This document shows, piece after piece, positions 35,232-45,086 of a stretch of 64,000 nt of DNA (positions within the stretch are counted from its first letter, which is position 1; every line of letters starts with the position of its first letter). The notes below the pieces were generated by a model. It saw nothing but the letters and a program-made list of their open reading frames with translations. It was not told the DNA's origin and did no database searches. This DNA comes from Saliniramus sp050485405 (GTDB lineage Bacteria > Pseudomonadota > Alphaproteobacteria > Rhizobiales > Beijerinckiaceae), in the NCBI GenBank assembly GCA_050485405.1, contig JBJHBI010000008.1:19571-83570 (forward strand). The letters are read 5' to 3'. The position numbers were made by a program, and so were the translations under genes.

Positions 35232-36626
35232 ATGAGCGATTTCGACGTCGATCTGTTCGTGATCGGAGCGGGTTCGGGCGGCGTGCGGGCTGCGCGTATC
35301 GCAGCGGGCTACGGCGCGCGCGTGATGATCGCGGAAGAGTTTCGCGTCGGCGGCACATGCGTGATTCGCGGCTGCGTGCCCAAGAAGCTGATGGTGATCG
35401 CGTCGCGCTTCACTGACGATTTCACCGATGCCGCCGGTTTCGGCTGGCAGGTGGGTGAGACTCGCTTCGACTGGTCGGCGCTGATCGCGGCGAAGGACCG
35501 CGAGATCGATCGGCTGGAACGGGCTTACCGGGCCAATCTGGAGCGGGCCGGGGTCGAGCTCGTCGAGAGCCGCGCCGAGATCGTCGATGCGCATACCGTG
35601 CGCCTCACGGCGACGGGGCAGACCCTGCGCGCAAAGCGCATTCTCGTCGCCGTCGGCGCACGTCCGTCAATGCAGCCGGCGATCCCCGGCATGGAGCATA
35701 CCATCACCTCGAACGAGGTTTTTGACCTGGCGCAGCAGCCCGAGCGGGTTCTCGTTATCGGCGCCGGCTATATCGCGGTGGAATTCGCCGGGATCTTCGC
35801 CGGGCTCGGCTCGAAGACGACGCTCGTGCATCGGGGCGACAAGCTCCTGCGCGGCTTCGACGACGATCTGCGCACGCGCCTCGGAGAGGCCTGCCAGGCG
35901 CGCGGCATCGACGTGAAATATTCGACGACGCCGCTGCGCATCGAAAAGCAGGATGACGGCACGCGCGTGGTGAGCTTCTCGGATGGGAGCACGGGGCACT
36001 ACGATCAGGTCCTGCTCGCGACGGGACGCGTGCCGGCGACGCAGGGGCTGGGGCTCGAGAATGCGGGCGTGCTCTGCGACGAACTCGGCGCCATCGTGGT
36101 CGATGCCTATTCGCGCACGCAGGTGCCCTCGATCTTCGCGATCGGCGACGTGACCAACCGGGCCAATCTCACCCCGGTCGCGATCCGCGAGGGCCATGCC
36201 TTCGCCGATACCGAATTCGGCGGCAAGGACGTGCATGTCGATCACAGCCTTATCCCGACAGCCGTGTTCTCGACGCCGGAAATCGGCACCGTCGGTCTGA
36301 CGGAGACCGCTGCACGGCTGCGTTACGAGAAAGTGGCGATCTACCAGACGGCGTTTCGCGCCATGCGCGCCACGCTGTCGGGCCGCGAGGAGCGCGTCTT
36401 CATGAAGATCGTCGTGGACGCGAAGACCGACAAGGTGCTCGGCATCCACCTGCTCGGACCGGATTCGGGGGAGATGATCCAGCTCGCCGGCGTCGCGGTG
36501 ACCATGGGCGCCACGAAGGCCGATTTCGACCGCACAATCGCGGTCCATCCGAGCGCCGCCGAGGAACTCGTGACGATGCGCGAGCCATACGCTGTCTACG
36601 ATGGTGAGAAGCCCGGCCTGCTCTGA
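35232..36626 (+). CDS. gor: Glutathione-disulfide reductase
   Basis: A 464-residue NADPH-dependent flavoenzyme that keeps glutathione reduced. FAD-binding FVIGAGSGGVRAARIAAGYG leads into the redox-active disulfide in GGTCVIRGCVPKK (Cys43 and Cys48). The NADPH domain has VLVIGAGYIAVEFAGIFAGLG, and the second FAD motif is FAIGDVTNRANLTPVA. The catalytic His is in AVHPSAAEELVTMR at the C-terminus. ATG 35232 follows GGCGGG. Ordinary length. Confidence 0.94.
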   Translation: MSDFDVDLFVIGAGSGGVRAARIAAGYGARVMIAEEFRVGGTCVIRGCVPKKLMVIASRFTDDFTDAAGFGWQVGETRFDWSALIAAKDREIDRLERAYRANLERAGVELVESRAEIVDAHTVRLTATGQTLRAKRILVAVGARPSMQPAIPGMEHTITSNEVFDLAQQPERVLVIGAGYIAVEFAGIFAGLGSKTTLVHRGDKLLRGFDDDLRTRLGEACQARGIDVKYSTTPLRIEKQDDGTRVVSFSDGSTGHYDQVLLATGRVPATQGLGLENAGVLCDELGAIVVDAYSRTQVPSIFAIGDVTNRANLTPVAIREGHAFADTEFGGKDVHVDHSLIPTAVFSTPEIGTVGLTETAARLRYEKVAIYQTAFRAMRATLSGREERVFMKIVVDAKTDKVLGIHLLGPDSGEMIQLAGVAVTMGATKADFDRTIAVHPSAAEELVTMREPYAVYDGEKPGLL

Positions 36627-36636
36627 GCCCGGCGGA

Positions 36637-36870
36637 TCAGATCTCGCCGTAATGGCGGTCCTGCATCAGGAGCGGCGCCGAGTAATCCGAAGTCGCGCGC
36701 TCGTCGGGCGTGATGAACATGATCGGTTCGGCCTCGACCACCGTCGGACCAGATGCCGCCTGTTCGAGCGTGCCACCCAGACCGTCGAAGGCCAGTGCGA
36801 TACCGCCTGCCAGCACCAGCACGGCCATCGCGCGGCAGAGGAGGCAGTAGCGGAACGGTGCATCGCTCAT
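36637..36870 (-). CDS. Small membrane-anchored hypothetical protein
   Basis: A 77-residue protein. The N-terminal basic/Cys stretch (SDAPFRYCLLCRAM) is followed by one membrane segment (AVLVLAGGIALAFDGLGG) and a periplasmic or cytoplasmic tail containing MFITPDERATSDY. No family recognised. The open frame extends upstream to 37095, but that part is not protein-like; ATG 36870 is the natural start, with only a weak GGGAC upstream. Convergent with gor, separated by ten bases. Confidence 0.55.
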   Translation of the reverse strand: MSDAPFRYCLLCRAMAVLVLAGGIALAFDGLGGTLEQAASGPTVVEAEPIMFITPDERATSDYSAPLLMQDRHYGEI

Positions 36871-37129
36871 GGGCTTGTCCCGGTTTCGAGCCGTCGTGTC
36901 GTATCGGCGCGAATCACCAGCACGCCACCATTGTTTTTCTGGCTTTGGCATCAGGCCGGGTCGTGGCGGAAAAATGTCAAAATTTTGATCGACATCCCCA
37001 AGCCGCCACGCGCCACGGCGAGCCCCGGGCTTTCCCGCTACTCGGGCTTTGAATTTGCCCGGATGGCCTTCGCCGGCAAAGGGGCTATGCTGCACATGGA
37101 GAAATTGCTTCGTCCCCTGGGAGTTCTAC

Positions 37130-38077
37130 ATGCAACAGCGCCGCCTCGGTCGTTCCGAACTCGTCGTCACCCCGCTCTGCTTCGGCGGGAACGTCTTCGG
37201 CTGGACCGCCGATCGCGAGACGTCTTTCCGGCTGCTCGACGCCTTCCTCGATGCCGGCTGCAACTTCGTCGATACGGCCGACGGTTACTCGCGCTGGGTG
37301 GAAGGTCACAAGGGCGGTGAATCGGAGACGATCATCGGGGAATGGTTCGCCGCACGCGGCAATCGCGACAAGGTCGTGCTCGCCACCAAGATCGGCTGCG
37401 ACATGGGGCCGGGGCGCCAGGGGCTGTCGCGGGAGCGGATCATCACCGGTGTCGAGGATTCGCTGCGCCGGCTGCGCACCGATTACATCGACCTCTACCA
37501 AACCCATTTCGACGACGAGGACACCCCCGTCGCCGAGACGCTCGAAGCCTATGGCTCGCTCGTCAAGGCCGGCAAGGTGCGGGTGATCGGCGCTTCGAAC
37601 ATGCGCATCGAGCGCCTGCAGGAATCGCTCACGACATCGCAGGCAAAGGATCTGCCCCGCTACGAGACGCTGCAGCCCGAATACAATCTGTGTGAACGCC
37701 AAGCTTTCGAGAGCGGCTTCGCGCCGCTTTGTGCCAAGGAGCAGATCGGTGTGATCCCGTATTTCTCGCTCGCCGCCGGCTTCCTCACCGGGAAATATCG
37801 CTCGGAAGCGGATCTCGAAGGACGCGCCCGGGCGGCGCGGGCCGGGCGTTACGTGAACGAGCGCGGCTTTCGCATTCTCGACGCGGTAGACAGCGTAGCG
37901 GCGGATCTCGGGATCAAGCCGGCCCAGGTCGCGCTGGCATGGTTGATGGCGCGCCCGCCGGTCGTCGCGCCGATCGCGAGCGCGACGAGCCTCGAACAAC
38001 TTGCCGAGCTCACGGGCGCGCTATCCGTCACCTTGCCCTCGGAAGCGATGGTCAAGCTCGACGCGGCGAGCGCCTGA
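37130..38077 (+). CDS. Aldo/keto reductase
   Basis: A 315-residue NADPH-dependent TIM-barrel oxidoreductase. The catalytic tetrad is visible: Asp and Tyr in DTADGYSRW, Lys in VLATKIG and His in LYQTHFDD. RVIGASNM and the C-terminal PVVAPIASATSLEQLAE nucleotide-binding part are typical of the Tas/YdhF-like class. GGGAG is seven bases before ATG 37130. The substrate cannot be told from the sequence. Confidence 0.9.
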   Translation: MQQRRLGRSELVVTPLCFGGNVFGWTADRETSFRLLDAFLDAGCNFVDTADGYSRWVEGHKGGESETIIGEWFAARGNRDKVVLATKIGCDMGPGRQGLSRERIITGVEDSLRRLRTDYIDLYQTHFDDEDTPVAETLEAYGSLVKAGKVRVIGASNMRIERLQESLTTSQAKDLPRYETLQPEYNLCERQAFESGFAPLCAKEQIGVIPYFSLAAGFLTGKYRSEADLEGRARAARAGRYVNERGFRILDAVDSVAADLGIKPAQVALAWLMARPPVVAPIASATSLEQLAELTGALSVTLPSEAMVKLDAASA

Positions 38078-38102
38078 GGCGCCGCCGGTCGGTTCGGATA
38101 TC

Positions 38103-39194
38103 TCAGAGCCAGCCCTGCAATTCGCGGCGCACGACGTGCTCGATCACGCGCATGCCCTCGGCGCTGTCGTTGAGGCAGGGCAGATAGGCGAATTTCTCGC
38201 CGCCATGCTCCATGAAGATCTCGCGGTTCTCGCCGTCGAGCTCTTCCAGCGTCTCGAGGCAATCGGCGGAGAAGCCGGGCGCGACGAGGGCGATCTTCTT
38301 GACGCCGCTCTCGGCGAGCCCCTTCACCGTCTCGTCGGTATAGGGCTGGAGCCATTCCTCGGGACCGAAACGTGACTGGAAGGTCAGCTTCCAGCGATCC
38401 GCCGACCAGCCCATGCGCTCGCGCAGCAGGCGCGAGGTCTTGGCGCATTGGCAATGATAGGGATCGCCCTTCATCAGGTAGGATTTCGGCACGCCGTGGA
38501 AGGTGGTTATGATCACATCGGGCTCGAAATCGAGCTTGGCCAGCGACGCCTGCATCGAATCCGCGAGCGCGTCGATATAGACCGGATCGTCGTGATAAGG
38601 CGGCGCCACGCGCACGCTCGGCTGCCAGCGCATCTGCATCAGCGCCTCGAAGGCCTTGTCGCAGGCGGTGGCGGAGGTCGCGGCGGAATATTGCGGGTAG
38701 AGCGGCACCAGCAGGATGCGGTCGCAGCCTTCGGCGAGAAGCTTCTCCAGCGCGTCCTTCACCGGCGGCTTGCCGTAGCGCATCGCCCAGTCGACGCTGA
38801 TGCGATCGCCGAATTCTTCCCTGAGCGCAGCCATGGTCTGCTCGGCCTGGGCGCGGGTGATGGTCTTGAGCGGGCCTTCGTTCTTCTCGTGATTCCAGAT
38901 GGTGTCGTAGTCACGACCCTTCTTCTTGGGGCGCGTCTGCAGGATGATCAGGTTGAGGATCGGCCACCACAGCCAGCGCGAGGTCTCGATCACGCGCCGA
39001 TCGGAGAGGAACTCCTTGAGATAGGCGCGCATGGACCAGTAATCCGTCGCCTCGGGCGTGCCGAGATTCATCAAGAGCACCCCGATCCGCCCGGCCTTCA
39101 CCGGCGGATGATCCTTCGGCAGGCGAATGGCGCGGTATTCTGCTTCGCGTGCGGGGTCGACGGCGACGGCGGCGGGTTTGACGGCCTGGTTCAT
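38103..39194 (-). CDS. hemH: Ferrochelatase
   Basis: Inserts Fe2+ into protoporphyrin IX, the last step of haem synthesis; 363 residues. GVLLMNLGTPEAT, SAMRYGKPPVKDAL-like stretches, LLVPLYPQYSAAT, ITTFHGVPKSYL with the metal-site His, and FSADCLETLEELDGEN with the active-site Glu are diagnostic. YHCQCAK adds cysteines at the position where related alphaproteobacterial enzymes have them. ATG 39194 is chosen over the long open frame to 39425 because the proximal N-terminus is family-like. It converges with the aldo/keto reductase gene. Confidence 0.93.
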   Translation of the reverse strand: MNQAVKPAAVAVDPAREAEYRAIRLPKDHPPVKAGRIGVLLMNLGTPEATDYWSMRAYLKEFLSDRRVIETSRWLWWPILNLIILQTRPKKKGRDYDTIWNHEKNEGPLKTITRAQAEQTMAALREEFGDRISVDWAMRYGKPPVKDALEKLLAEGCDRILLVPLYPQYSAATSATACDKAFEALMQMRWQPSVRVAPPYHDDPVYIDALADSMQASLAKLDFEPDVIITTFHGVPKSYLMKGDPYHCQCAKTSRLLRERMGWSADRWKLTFQSRFGPEEWLQPYTDETVKGLAESGVKKIALVAPGFSADCLETLEELDGENREIFMEHGGEKFAYLPCLNDSAEGMRVIEHVVRRELQGWL

Positions 39195-39472
39195 GATGCT
39201 CTTCTTCAGCTCTTCGATCGGGCTTCCGCATCCGGGCTGTCGCCCCGATACCGGTTTGCGCCCACAGATAGGGCTTTTGCCGCTCTCTGGAAAGCATCGT
39301 GACTGGAAAAGCGTGGGCCTCAGGCGCGAGAATGCGCGCCGGGCTTCCCGCAGGAGCAGCCGGCCCCGTATGCAAGGATTCTCGAAACCCCCTTTCGCGC
39401 CCGCAACGCCGTCTTCATCTTGCACCGTCCCGCCAAACCGTGAGACCTTCCGGGAAACATCCGGAGGAACAC

Positions 39473-40447
39473 ATGAAGGCGATCGTCGTCGAGAAGACCG
39501 AGACCGGCACCAGCACGGCCTTGAAGGATTTTCCGCAGAGCGAGTTGATGGAGGGCGACGTCACGGTGCGCGTCAGCCATTCCACGCTCAATTACAAGGA
39601 CGGTCTCGCCGTCACCGGCAAGGCCCCGGTGGTGCGCCGGTTCCCGATGATCGCGGGGATCGATTTCGCCGGAACGGTCGAGCATTCCGACCACCCCGAT
39701 TTCAAGCCGGGTGACGCAGTGATCCTGAACGGCTGGGGGCTCGGCGAGACGCATCTGGGCGGCTATGCCGAGATGGCACGCGTCAAGGGTGACTGGCTGG
39801 TGCGCCTGCCCGAGGGCATGAGCCCGGCCCAGGCCATGGCGATCGGCACTGCCGGTTATACCGCGATGCTCTGCGTGATGGCGCTCGAACAGCACGGCCT
39901 CACCCCGGATCAAGGGCCCGCCATCGTGACCGGCGCCGCCGGGGGCGTGGGCTCCGTCGCCATCGCGCTGCTGGCCAAGGCCGGCTGGGAGGTGATCGCC
40001 TCGACGGGCCGCGTGAGCGAGGCGGATTATCTCGAGGGCCTCGGCGCTGCGAGCGTCATCGACCGCGAGGAGCTCTCGCAGAAGCCGCGCCCGCTCGGCA
40101 AGGAGCGCTGGATCGCAGGCGTCGATTCCGTCGGCTCGACCACGCTCGCCAACCTGCTCTCGATGACCCGGTACGGCGGCGCTATCGCTGCTTGCGGGCT
40201 CGCGGGCGGGATGGATCTGCCGGCGAGCGTCGCGCCGTTCATCCTGCGCGGCGTAGCACTTCTGGGTGTCGATTCGGTGATGTGCCCGATCGCGCGCCGC
40301 CGTGCGGCCTGGACGCGGCTCGCTCACGATCTCGATGCCGCAGCGCTCGAGGCGATGGCGACGACGATCAGCCTCGACGAGGTGATCGACCGCGCCCCAG
40401 ACATCCTCGCCGGCAAGATCCGCGGGCGGGTGATCGTCACGATCTGA
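39473..40447 (+). CDS. acuI: Acrylyl-CoA reductase AcuI / YhdH family oxidoreductase
   Basis: A medium-chain dehydrogenase/reductase of 324 residues, zinc-free type. It begins MKAIVVEKTETG, then HSTLNYKDGLAVTGKAPVVRRFPMIAGIDFAGTV, an NADPH-binding VTGAAGGVGSVAIALLAK and VDSVGSTTLANLL, the pattern of AcuI/YhdH enzymes that reduce acryloyl-CoA to propionyl-CoA. GGAGGA is four to five bases before ATG 39473. No DMSP genes are adjacent, so the role is probably general detoxification of acryloyl-CoA. Confidence 0.9.
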   Translation: MKAIVVEKTETGTSTALKDFPQSELMEGDVTVRVSHSTLNYKDGLAVTGKAPVVRRFPMIAGIDFAGTVEHSDHPDFKPGDAVILNGWGLGETHLGGYAEMARVKGDWLVRLPEGMSPAQAMAIGTAGYTAMLCVMALEQHGLTPDQGPAIVTGAAGGVGSVAIALLAKAGWEVIASTGRVSEADYLEGLGAASVIDREELSQKPRPLGKERWIAGVDSVGSTTLANLLSMTRYGGAIAACGLAGGMDLPASVAPFILRGVALLGVDSVMCPIARRRAAWTRLAHDLDAAALEAMATTISLDEVIDRAPDILAGKIRGRVIVTI

Positions 40448-40577
40448 GGCTGTTGACAGCCGGTATCGAACGCCCGCGCGGGGATGCATCGCGCGCGCGG
40501 GCGCCTTATGCTGAGGGCTTGCGAATCGGGTGTCACGCGGCGCCCGGCCCCTCGATATGTCGCGAGACCACCGCAGC

Positions 40578-42455
40578 ATGAGCGTCATCCGCCGCCTCGA
40601 TCCCGTCCTGATCGACCGCATCGCCGCCGGCGAGGTGGTGGAGCGGCCCGCTTCTGCGGTGAAGGAACTCGTCGAAAACGCCATTGATGCCGGCGCGCGC
40701 GCCATCGCGGTGGAGATTGGGGATGGCGGGCGCCGGCTGATCCGCGTCACCGATGACGGGCGGGGCATGGACGAGGCGGATCTCGTGCTCGCGGTGGAGC
40801 GCCACGCCACCTCCAAACTGCCCGAGGGCAATCTCTCCGATATCCGCACGCTCGGCTTTCGCGGCGAGGCGCTGCCCTCGATCGCGGCGGTGAGCCGGCT
40901 CACCATCACGACCCGCCGCGCCGATGCGCCGGGCGGGCTGATGCTGCGGGTCGATGCCGGCGAGCGCGGCGAGCCGCGTCCCGCTTCCGCCATGCCGGGC
41001 ACCCGGATCGACGTGGTTGATCTCTTCATGGCGACGCCGGCGCGGCTGAAGTTTCTCAAGAGCGATCGCGCCGAGGCGCAGGCCGTTGCAGAGGTGGTGC
41101 GCCGTCTCGCCGTGGCGCATCCGCAGATCCGTTTCTCGCTCACCGGCGAGCATCTCACCGATTTCAGCTGGCCGGCAGAGGATGCCGATCCTGCGGGCCT
41201 GACACGGCGGCTGGGGCGGGTGCTCGGTCGCGATTTCCCCGATAATGCGGTCGCCGTCGATGCCGTGCGCGAGGGTTTCGCGCTCTCGGGTATGATCGGC
41301 CTGCCGACCTATCATCGCGGCAACGGGGCGCAGATCCATTTCGTCGTGAACGGACGCCCGGTGCGCGACAAGCTGCTGCTCTCGGCGGTGCGCGGCGGTT
41401 ATGCCGACGTGATGGCATCCGATCGCCATCCCGTGCTCGCGCTGTTCATCACCTGCGATCCGGCCATCGTCGACGTCAATGTCCACCCCGCCAAGACCGA
41501 GGTCCGCTTCCGCGAGCCGGGGCTGATCCGCTCCCTCGTCGTGTCCGCGATCCGCGATGCCCTCGCCGGGGCCGGCCATCGCGCCGCGACGACGGGCGGG
41601 GCTGGGATGCTGGGGGCGATGCGGGTGCATGGTGGCGGACATGGCGGCGGATACGGCGGACGCGGCTTCACCCCGCCGCCGCGCCCGCAAGGGGGTGCGT
41701 ATCATGCGGGAGCGCCGCTCGCGCAGAGCTGGCAGGCGCCCCATGAGGGCCTGACCGGTTTCGCCGAGGCGGGACAGGCTGCGTTCGAGGCCTTCGCGCC
41801 GGGCGCGGATAGCCGCCGCATGGATATCGCGGAGCCGGAGCCTCAGGTGGGGGAGGGCGCGCCCGCGAGCGAGGCCTATCCGCTCGGCGCGGCCCGGGCG
41901 CAATTGCACGAGACCTATATCGTCTCACAGACCCGTGACGGCATCGTCATCGTCGACCAGCATGCCGCGCATGAGCGCCTCGTCTATGAGCGGCTCAAGC
42001 GCGAGCGGGCGCAGAGCGGCATTGCCCGGCAGATCCTGCTCATTCCCGAAATCGTCGAGCTGGATCCGCTGGATGTCGCGCGTCTGGGGGATGCGGGGGA
42101 GGCGCTCGCGGAGCTCGGCCTCGTGCTCGAACCGTTCGGCCCGGATGCCGTCGCCTTGCGCGAGGTGCCCGCCGCGCTCGCCGAGGGTAATCTCGCGGCG
42201 CTGGTGCGCGACGTCGCCGATGCGCTCGCGGAAACGGGCGAGGCGGCGCCGCTGGCGCGCCGGCTCGACGCAGTGCTCTCGCGCATGTCCTGCCACGGCT
42301 CGATCCGCGCCGGCCGGCGTCTGCGCCCGCAGGAAATGGACGCGCTCCTGCGCGAAATGGAGGCGACGCCGCTCTCCGGCCAGTGCAATCACGGCCGCCC
42401 GACCTATGTCGCGCTCAAACGCAGCGATATCGAGCGCCTGTTCGGGCGCAGATGA
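40578..42455 (+). CDS. mutL: DNA mismatch repair endonuclease MutL
   Basis: A 625-residue mismatch-repair protein. The N-terminal GHKL ATPase has ELVENAIDAGA, DDGRGM and TLGFRGEALPSIAAVS. The linker (about 340-440) is Gly- and Pro-rich. The C-terminal domain carries DQHAAHERLVYE, matching the DQHA(x2)E(x4)E endonuclease motif, plus SCHGSIRAG and CNHGRP. This means it can nick DNA itself, as expected where MutH is absent. ATG 40578 gives the conserved MSVIRRLDPVLIDRIAAGEVVERP start region; ATG/GTG codons up to 40530 are in frame but not needed. Confidence 0.95.
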   Translation: MSVIRRLDPVLIDRIAAGEVVERPASAVKELVENAIDAGARAIAVEIGDGGRRLIRVTDDGRGMDEADLVLAVERHATSKLPEGNLSDIRTLGFRGEALPSIAAVSRLTITTRRADAPGGLMLRVDAGERGEPRPASAMPGTRIDVVDLFMATPARLKFLKSDRAEAQAVAEVVRRLAVAHPQIRFSLTGEHLTDFSWPAEDADPAGLTRRLGRVLGRDFPDNAVAVDAVREGFALSGMIGLPTYHRGNGAQIHFVVNGRPVRDKLLLSAVRGGYADVMASDRHPVLALFITCDPAIVDVNVHPAKTEVRFREPGLIRSLVVSAIRDALAGAGHRAATTGGAGMLGAMRVHGGGHGGGYGGRGFTPPPRPQGGAYHAGAPLAQSWQAPHEGLTGFAEAGQAAFEAFAPGADSRRMDIAEPEPQVGEGAPASEAYPLGAARAQLHETYIVSQTRDGIVIVDQHAAHERLVYERLKRERAQSGIARQILLIPEIVELDPLDVARLGDAGEALAELGLVLEPFGPDAVALREVPAALAEGNLAALVRDVADALAETGEAAPLARRLDAVLSRMSCHGSIRAGRRLRPQEMDALLREMEATPLSGQCNHGRPTYVALKRSDIERLFGRR

Positions 42456-42465
42456 GGCGGCGCGG

Positions 42466-43830
42466 TCAGCCGTTTGCTGCCCCGTCCTCATCCGGATAAA
42501 ACCCGCCGCATTCGCGCTCCCATCCGAGCATCAGCGCCGGCATGTCGGGCGTGTCGAGCTCGCGCGCGCACCAGTCTGCATGCAGGTTGTCGATGATCTC
42601 CTGCGGGTTTTCGCCATAGGCGTATTCCGGATCGTATTCGTAATCCCCGTAGCCATAGGTCATCGGCACCATGCCGTGACCGATCAGGACGGTGAGCAGG
42701 TAGAGCTTGGCCTGGACGAGTTCTTCGTCTGCGAAGCCGAAATTCGTAGCGAGATCGTGGTTGAGATGGTGGATATCATTTGGAAATCCCCCTTCCGAGT
42801 CTCCGAGCTTCATACGTATGTATTCTTTGAAATTCATCGAATCATCAAAGATCATCGTGGCCATGCCGCCGAAATCGACATTCCGTACAACATGATGCCG
42901 AACAAGCGCATGCCGAATGTCCGAGTATTCGGGATAGAGCTGGTTTTTCCGCATGAGCTCGAAGCCCTTCCAATCAATACGACTTTGAAAATGGACCTTG
43001 TGAATTCTTCCCGCTGCGCCACCGGGCCAGCCGATATCGAGCGTCAGACCATTGCTGCCCCGGCTGTAGCGCACATTCACCGTGACGCCGTCCGGCCTGA
43101 TATAGACCTCGCCCCGGCCCATCGGTGAGTCTATTCGCCGCGCACCGCGCGTCAGTTGCGCCAGAAGCTGCGTGAACTGGCTGCGATTGACGGTCCTGAT
43201 ATTGGCATCGCGTGTGCCATGGATGTAGCCCACCGGCCTGCCCAACGGGTAGAGGATATGGTTGATGTTCTGCTCCCGCAAGAAGACCGGGCGCAGTTCC
43301 TGGAGGCGTTGCAGGGCCTGGTCGCCGCGATATTGCTGGTCGCGGATGGCGCCCGGAAGCCCCTGCGAGATCGACGGGTTCGGGCGCCAGTTCGGGTCAT
43401 ATCTGCGGACCAGATCCGTCAGCATGTTCGCGCGCCGCGCGCTGCTGTGATAGGCGATGTATTCCTGACGCGTGACCTCGATCCGCCTTCCCTGATGCAT
43501 GACGATCTGGTTTCGCGGCGCCGCGCCACGATTTTGCGGATTGTTCCGGCGCGGCGTGCGGCTGACGCGCTCCACACGCGCCCCGCCACCGCCACCACCT
43601 CCGGATGTCCATTGTCCGCCATCGGAGGACCCCGCCGGGACGCGGGGCTGGCGTCGCCAATGCTTTGGGAGGAGGGGATCGCCTGATGCGCCGATCGCGC
43701 GAGCAGACCCCTCCTCGCGCAAGCATCCGATCAGACGGGACAGGGCGAGCCGTGCGCCCAATCCGGCAATCTCGCTGCGCAGGCGCAAGCCCGCGCGGCG
43801 ATGGTCATCGAGGGTGGAATAACGCGTCAC
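42466..43830 (-). CDS. Hypothetical modular protein with VPAG-GGQWT linker motif
   Basis: A 454-residue protein that I do not recognise. Residues 1-60 are helical and basic. Residues about 60-75 contain PRVPAGSSDGGQWT followed by an eight-glycine run, a linker motif I associate with N-terminal parts of variable alphaproteobacterial proteins, some of them toxin-like. The C-terminal half (from about 270) is beta-rich and acidic, with GYGDYEYDPEYAYGE near the end. The DNA for the C-terminal part (about 42750-43020) is noticeably more AT-rich than its neighbours, a hint of separate origin. No catalytic motif was identified and no immunity-type gene follows. Confidence 0.6.
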   Translation of the reverse strand: MTRYSTLDDHRRAGLRLRSEIAGLGARLALSRLIGCLREEGSARAIGASGDPLLPKHWRRQPRVPAGSSDGGQWTSGGGGGGGARVERVSRTPRRNNPQNRGAAPRNQIVMHQGRRIEVTRQEYIAYHSSARRANMLTDLVRRYDPNWRPNPSISQGLPGAIRDQQYRGDQALQRLQELRPVFLREQNINHILYPLGRPVGYIHGTRDANIRTVNRSQFTQLLAQLTRGARRIDSPMGRGEVYIRPDGVTVNVRYSRGSNGLTLDIGWPGGAAGRIHKVHFQSRIDWKGFELMRKNQLYPEYSDIRHALVRHHVVRNVDFGGMATMIFDDSMNFKEYIRMKLGDSEGGFPNDIHHLNHDLATNFGFADEELVQAKLYLLTVLIGHGMVPMTYGYGDYEYDPEYAYGENPQEIIDNLHADWCARELDTPDMPALMLGWERECGGFYPDEDGAANG

Positions 43831-43947
43831 AAAATGCCTCCTGATTGCGTCATCCGCAGCCAGATGGGCATGATAGGAAAATATTCAAGATGCTGCGCTT
43901 CGCCTTTCTGGTTTTGCGGGCGCGTGACGCGTCGCATGCTGCGACCG

Positions 43948-44907
43948 CTATCCGGTGACCAGCCAGGCCAGCAGCAGCGGCAGGGTGATCAGGGTGACGA
44001 GCAGCGACGCGATGATCGCGATGGTCGTCTCGTCCTCGAAGTAATCGTATTTCGCGGCGAAGACGAAGACGCCCGCGCCGATCGGCTGGGCGGCCATCAC
44101 CACCGCGCAGACGAACCAGAGATCGCGCAGCTCCATCCCGAACAGATAGAGCCCCGCGAGCAGGGTCACGAGCGGCTGCAGCAGGACCTTGATGGCGATC
44201 AGCGGCAGGATGGCGACAACGCGTCCGAGATCGCGCAGCTTCGCCGCATCGAGCTGGGCGAGGCCGAGCCCGAGGGCGAACAGGGCCGAGGGCCCCGCCG
44301 CCGCGCCGAGGAAATCGGCAAAGCGCGCAACGCCTCCCGGCAGGGGCAGGCCGGTGATCGAGACGATTGCTCCGGCGACGACGGCGACCGTCAGCGGATT
44401 GGTCAGCGTGGTCTTCAACGCGCCGCCGATCGCCGCGAGCCCGCCGCCCGCGTCGTTCCGGCTGCGCTGTGCGTAGAGGTCATGGGCGAGAATGACGGCG
44501 ATGATGACGGGAATGTTGTGCAGGATCGTCGCGATCGCAGCCGGCACCGCCGCGGGCGCACCGAGAACGGCGATGACGAGCGGGACGCCCATATATCCGG
44601 TCGTGCCGTACGACGCCGCCATGGCCGGGATCGTCGCTGCGGGCCAGCGCACGCCGGTCGCGCGGATTACGATCAGCCCCGCGACGAAGGCGACGGCGAT
44701 GCCGATCAGCGTCGCCCCCATGAAGTCCCATTGACGCAATTCCGCTGGATCCGCCCGCGCCACGGCGATGAAGAGCAGAGCCGGAAGAGCGACGAAGAGA
44801 ACGTAATCGTTGAGGAGCCGCGTGCCCGCCTTGTCGATGACGCGGGTGCGGGCGAACAGGTATCCCGTCAGGATGACGGCGAAGATCGGGAGAACGAAGT
44901 TGATCAT
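43948..44907 (-). CDS. AEC family (auxin efflux carrier-like) transporter
   Basis: A 319-residue inner-membrane carrier with about ten membrane segments arranged as two five-segment halves. The first half starts INFVLPIFAVILTGYLFART, and VPLVIAVLGAPAAVP carries the family's central proline-containing crossover; the second half ends AIIASLLVTLITLPLLLAWLV. Bacterial AEC proteins move malate, malonate, lactate or related organic acids. The gene upstream on the same strand encodes a synthase/aldolase of the DRE-TIM family whose product would be an organic acid, so the two might be linked; this is speculation. Confidence 0.85.
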   Translation of the reverse strand: MINFVLPIFAVILTGYLFARTRVIDKAGTRLLNDYVLFVALPALLFIAVARADPAELRQWDFMGATLIGIAVAFVAGLIVIRATGVRWPAATIPAMAASYGTTGYMGVPLVIAVLGAPAAVPAAIATILHNIPVIIAVILAHDLYAQRSRNDAGGGLAAIGGALKTTLTNPLTVAVVAGAIVSITGLPLPGGVARFADFLGAAAGPSALFALGLGLAQLDAAKLRDLGRVVAILPLIAIKVLLQPLVTLLAGLYLFGMELRDLWFVCAVVMAAQPIGAGVFVFAAKYDYFEDETTIAIIASLLVTLITLPLLLAWLVTG

Positions 44908-45086
44908 CGGGATCCAATCAGTTCATTAAGCAATGATGTCCGGTGAAATTATCGTTGCCCGGATTTTTGGGGCGAGGCTTTTCGCTTCGCCCCGGTGCTT
45001 GATGTCGCGTCGCGACCGGCAACAAGCGTGCCCGCGAAACTGTGTAACGCGGCACGCTCCGCGCCGGATTGTGGTCGCCTCGGGAT

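Noticed and set aside
44969..44993. Terminator between the AEC gene and the DRE-TIM gene
   Set aside because: GGGGCGA/TCGCCCC can pair, but the T run lies on the wrong side for either strand, so it is only a minor inverted repeat.
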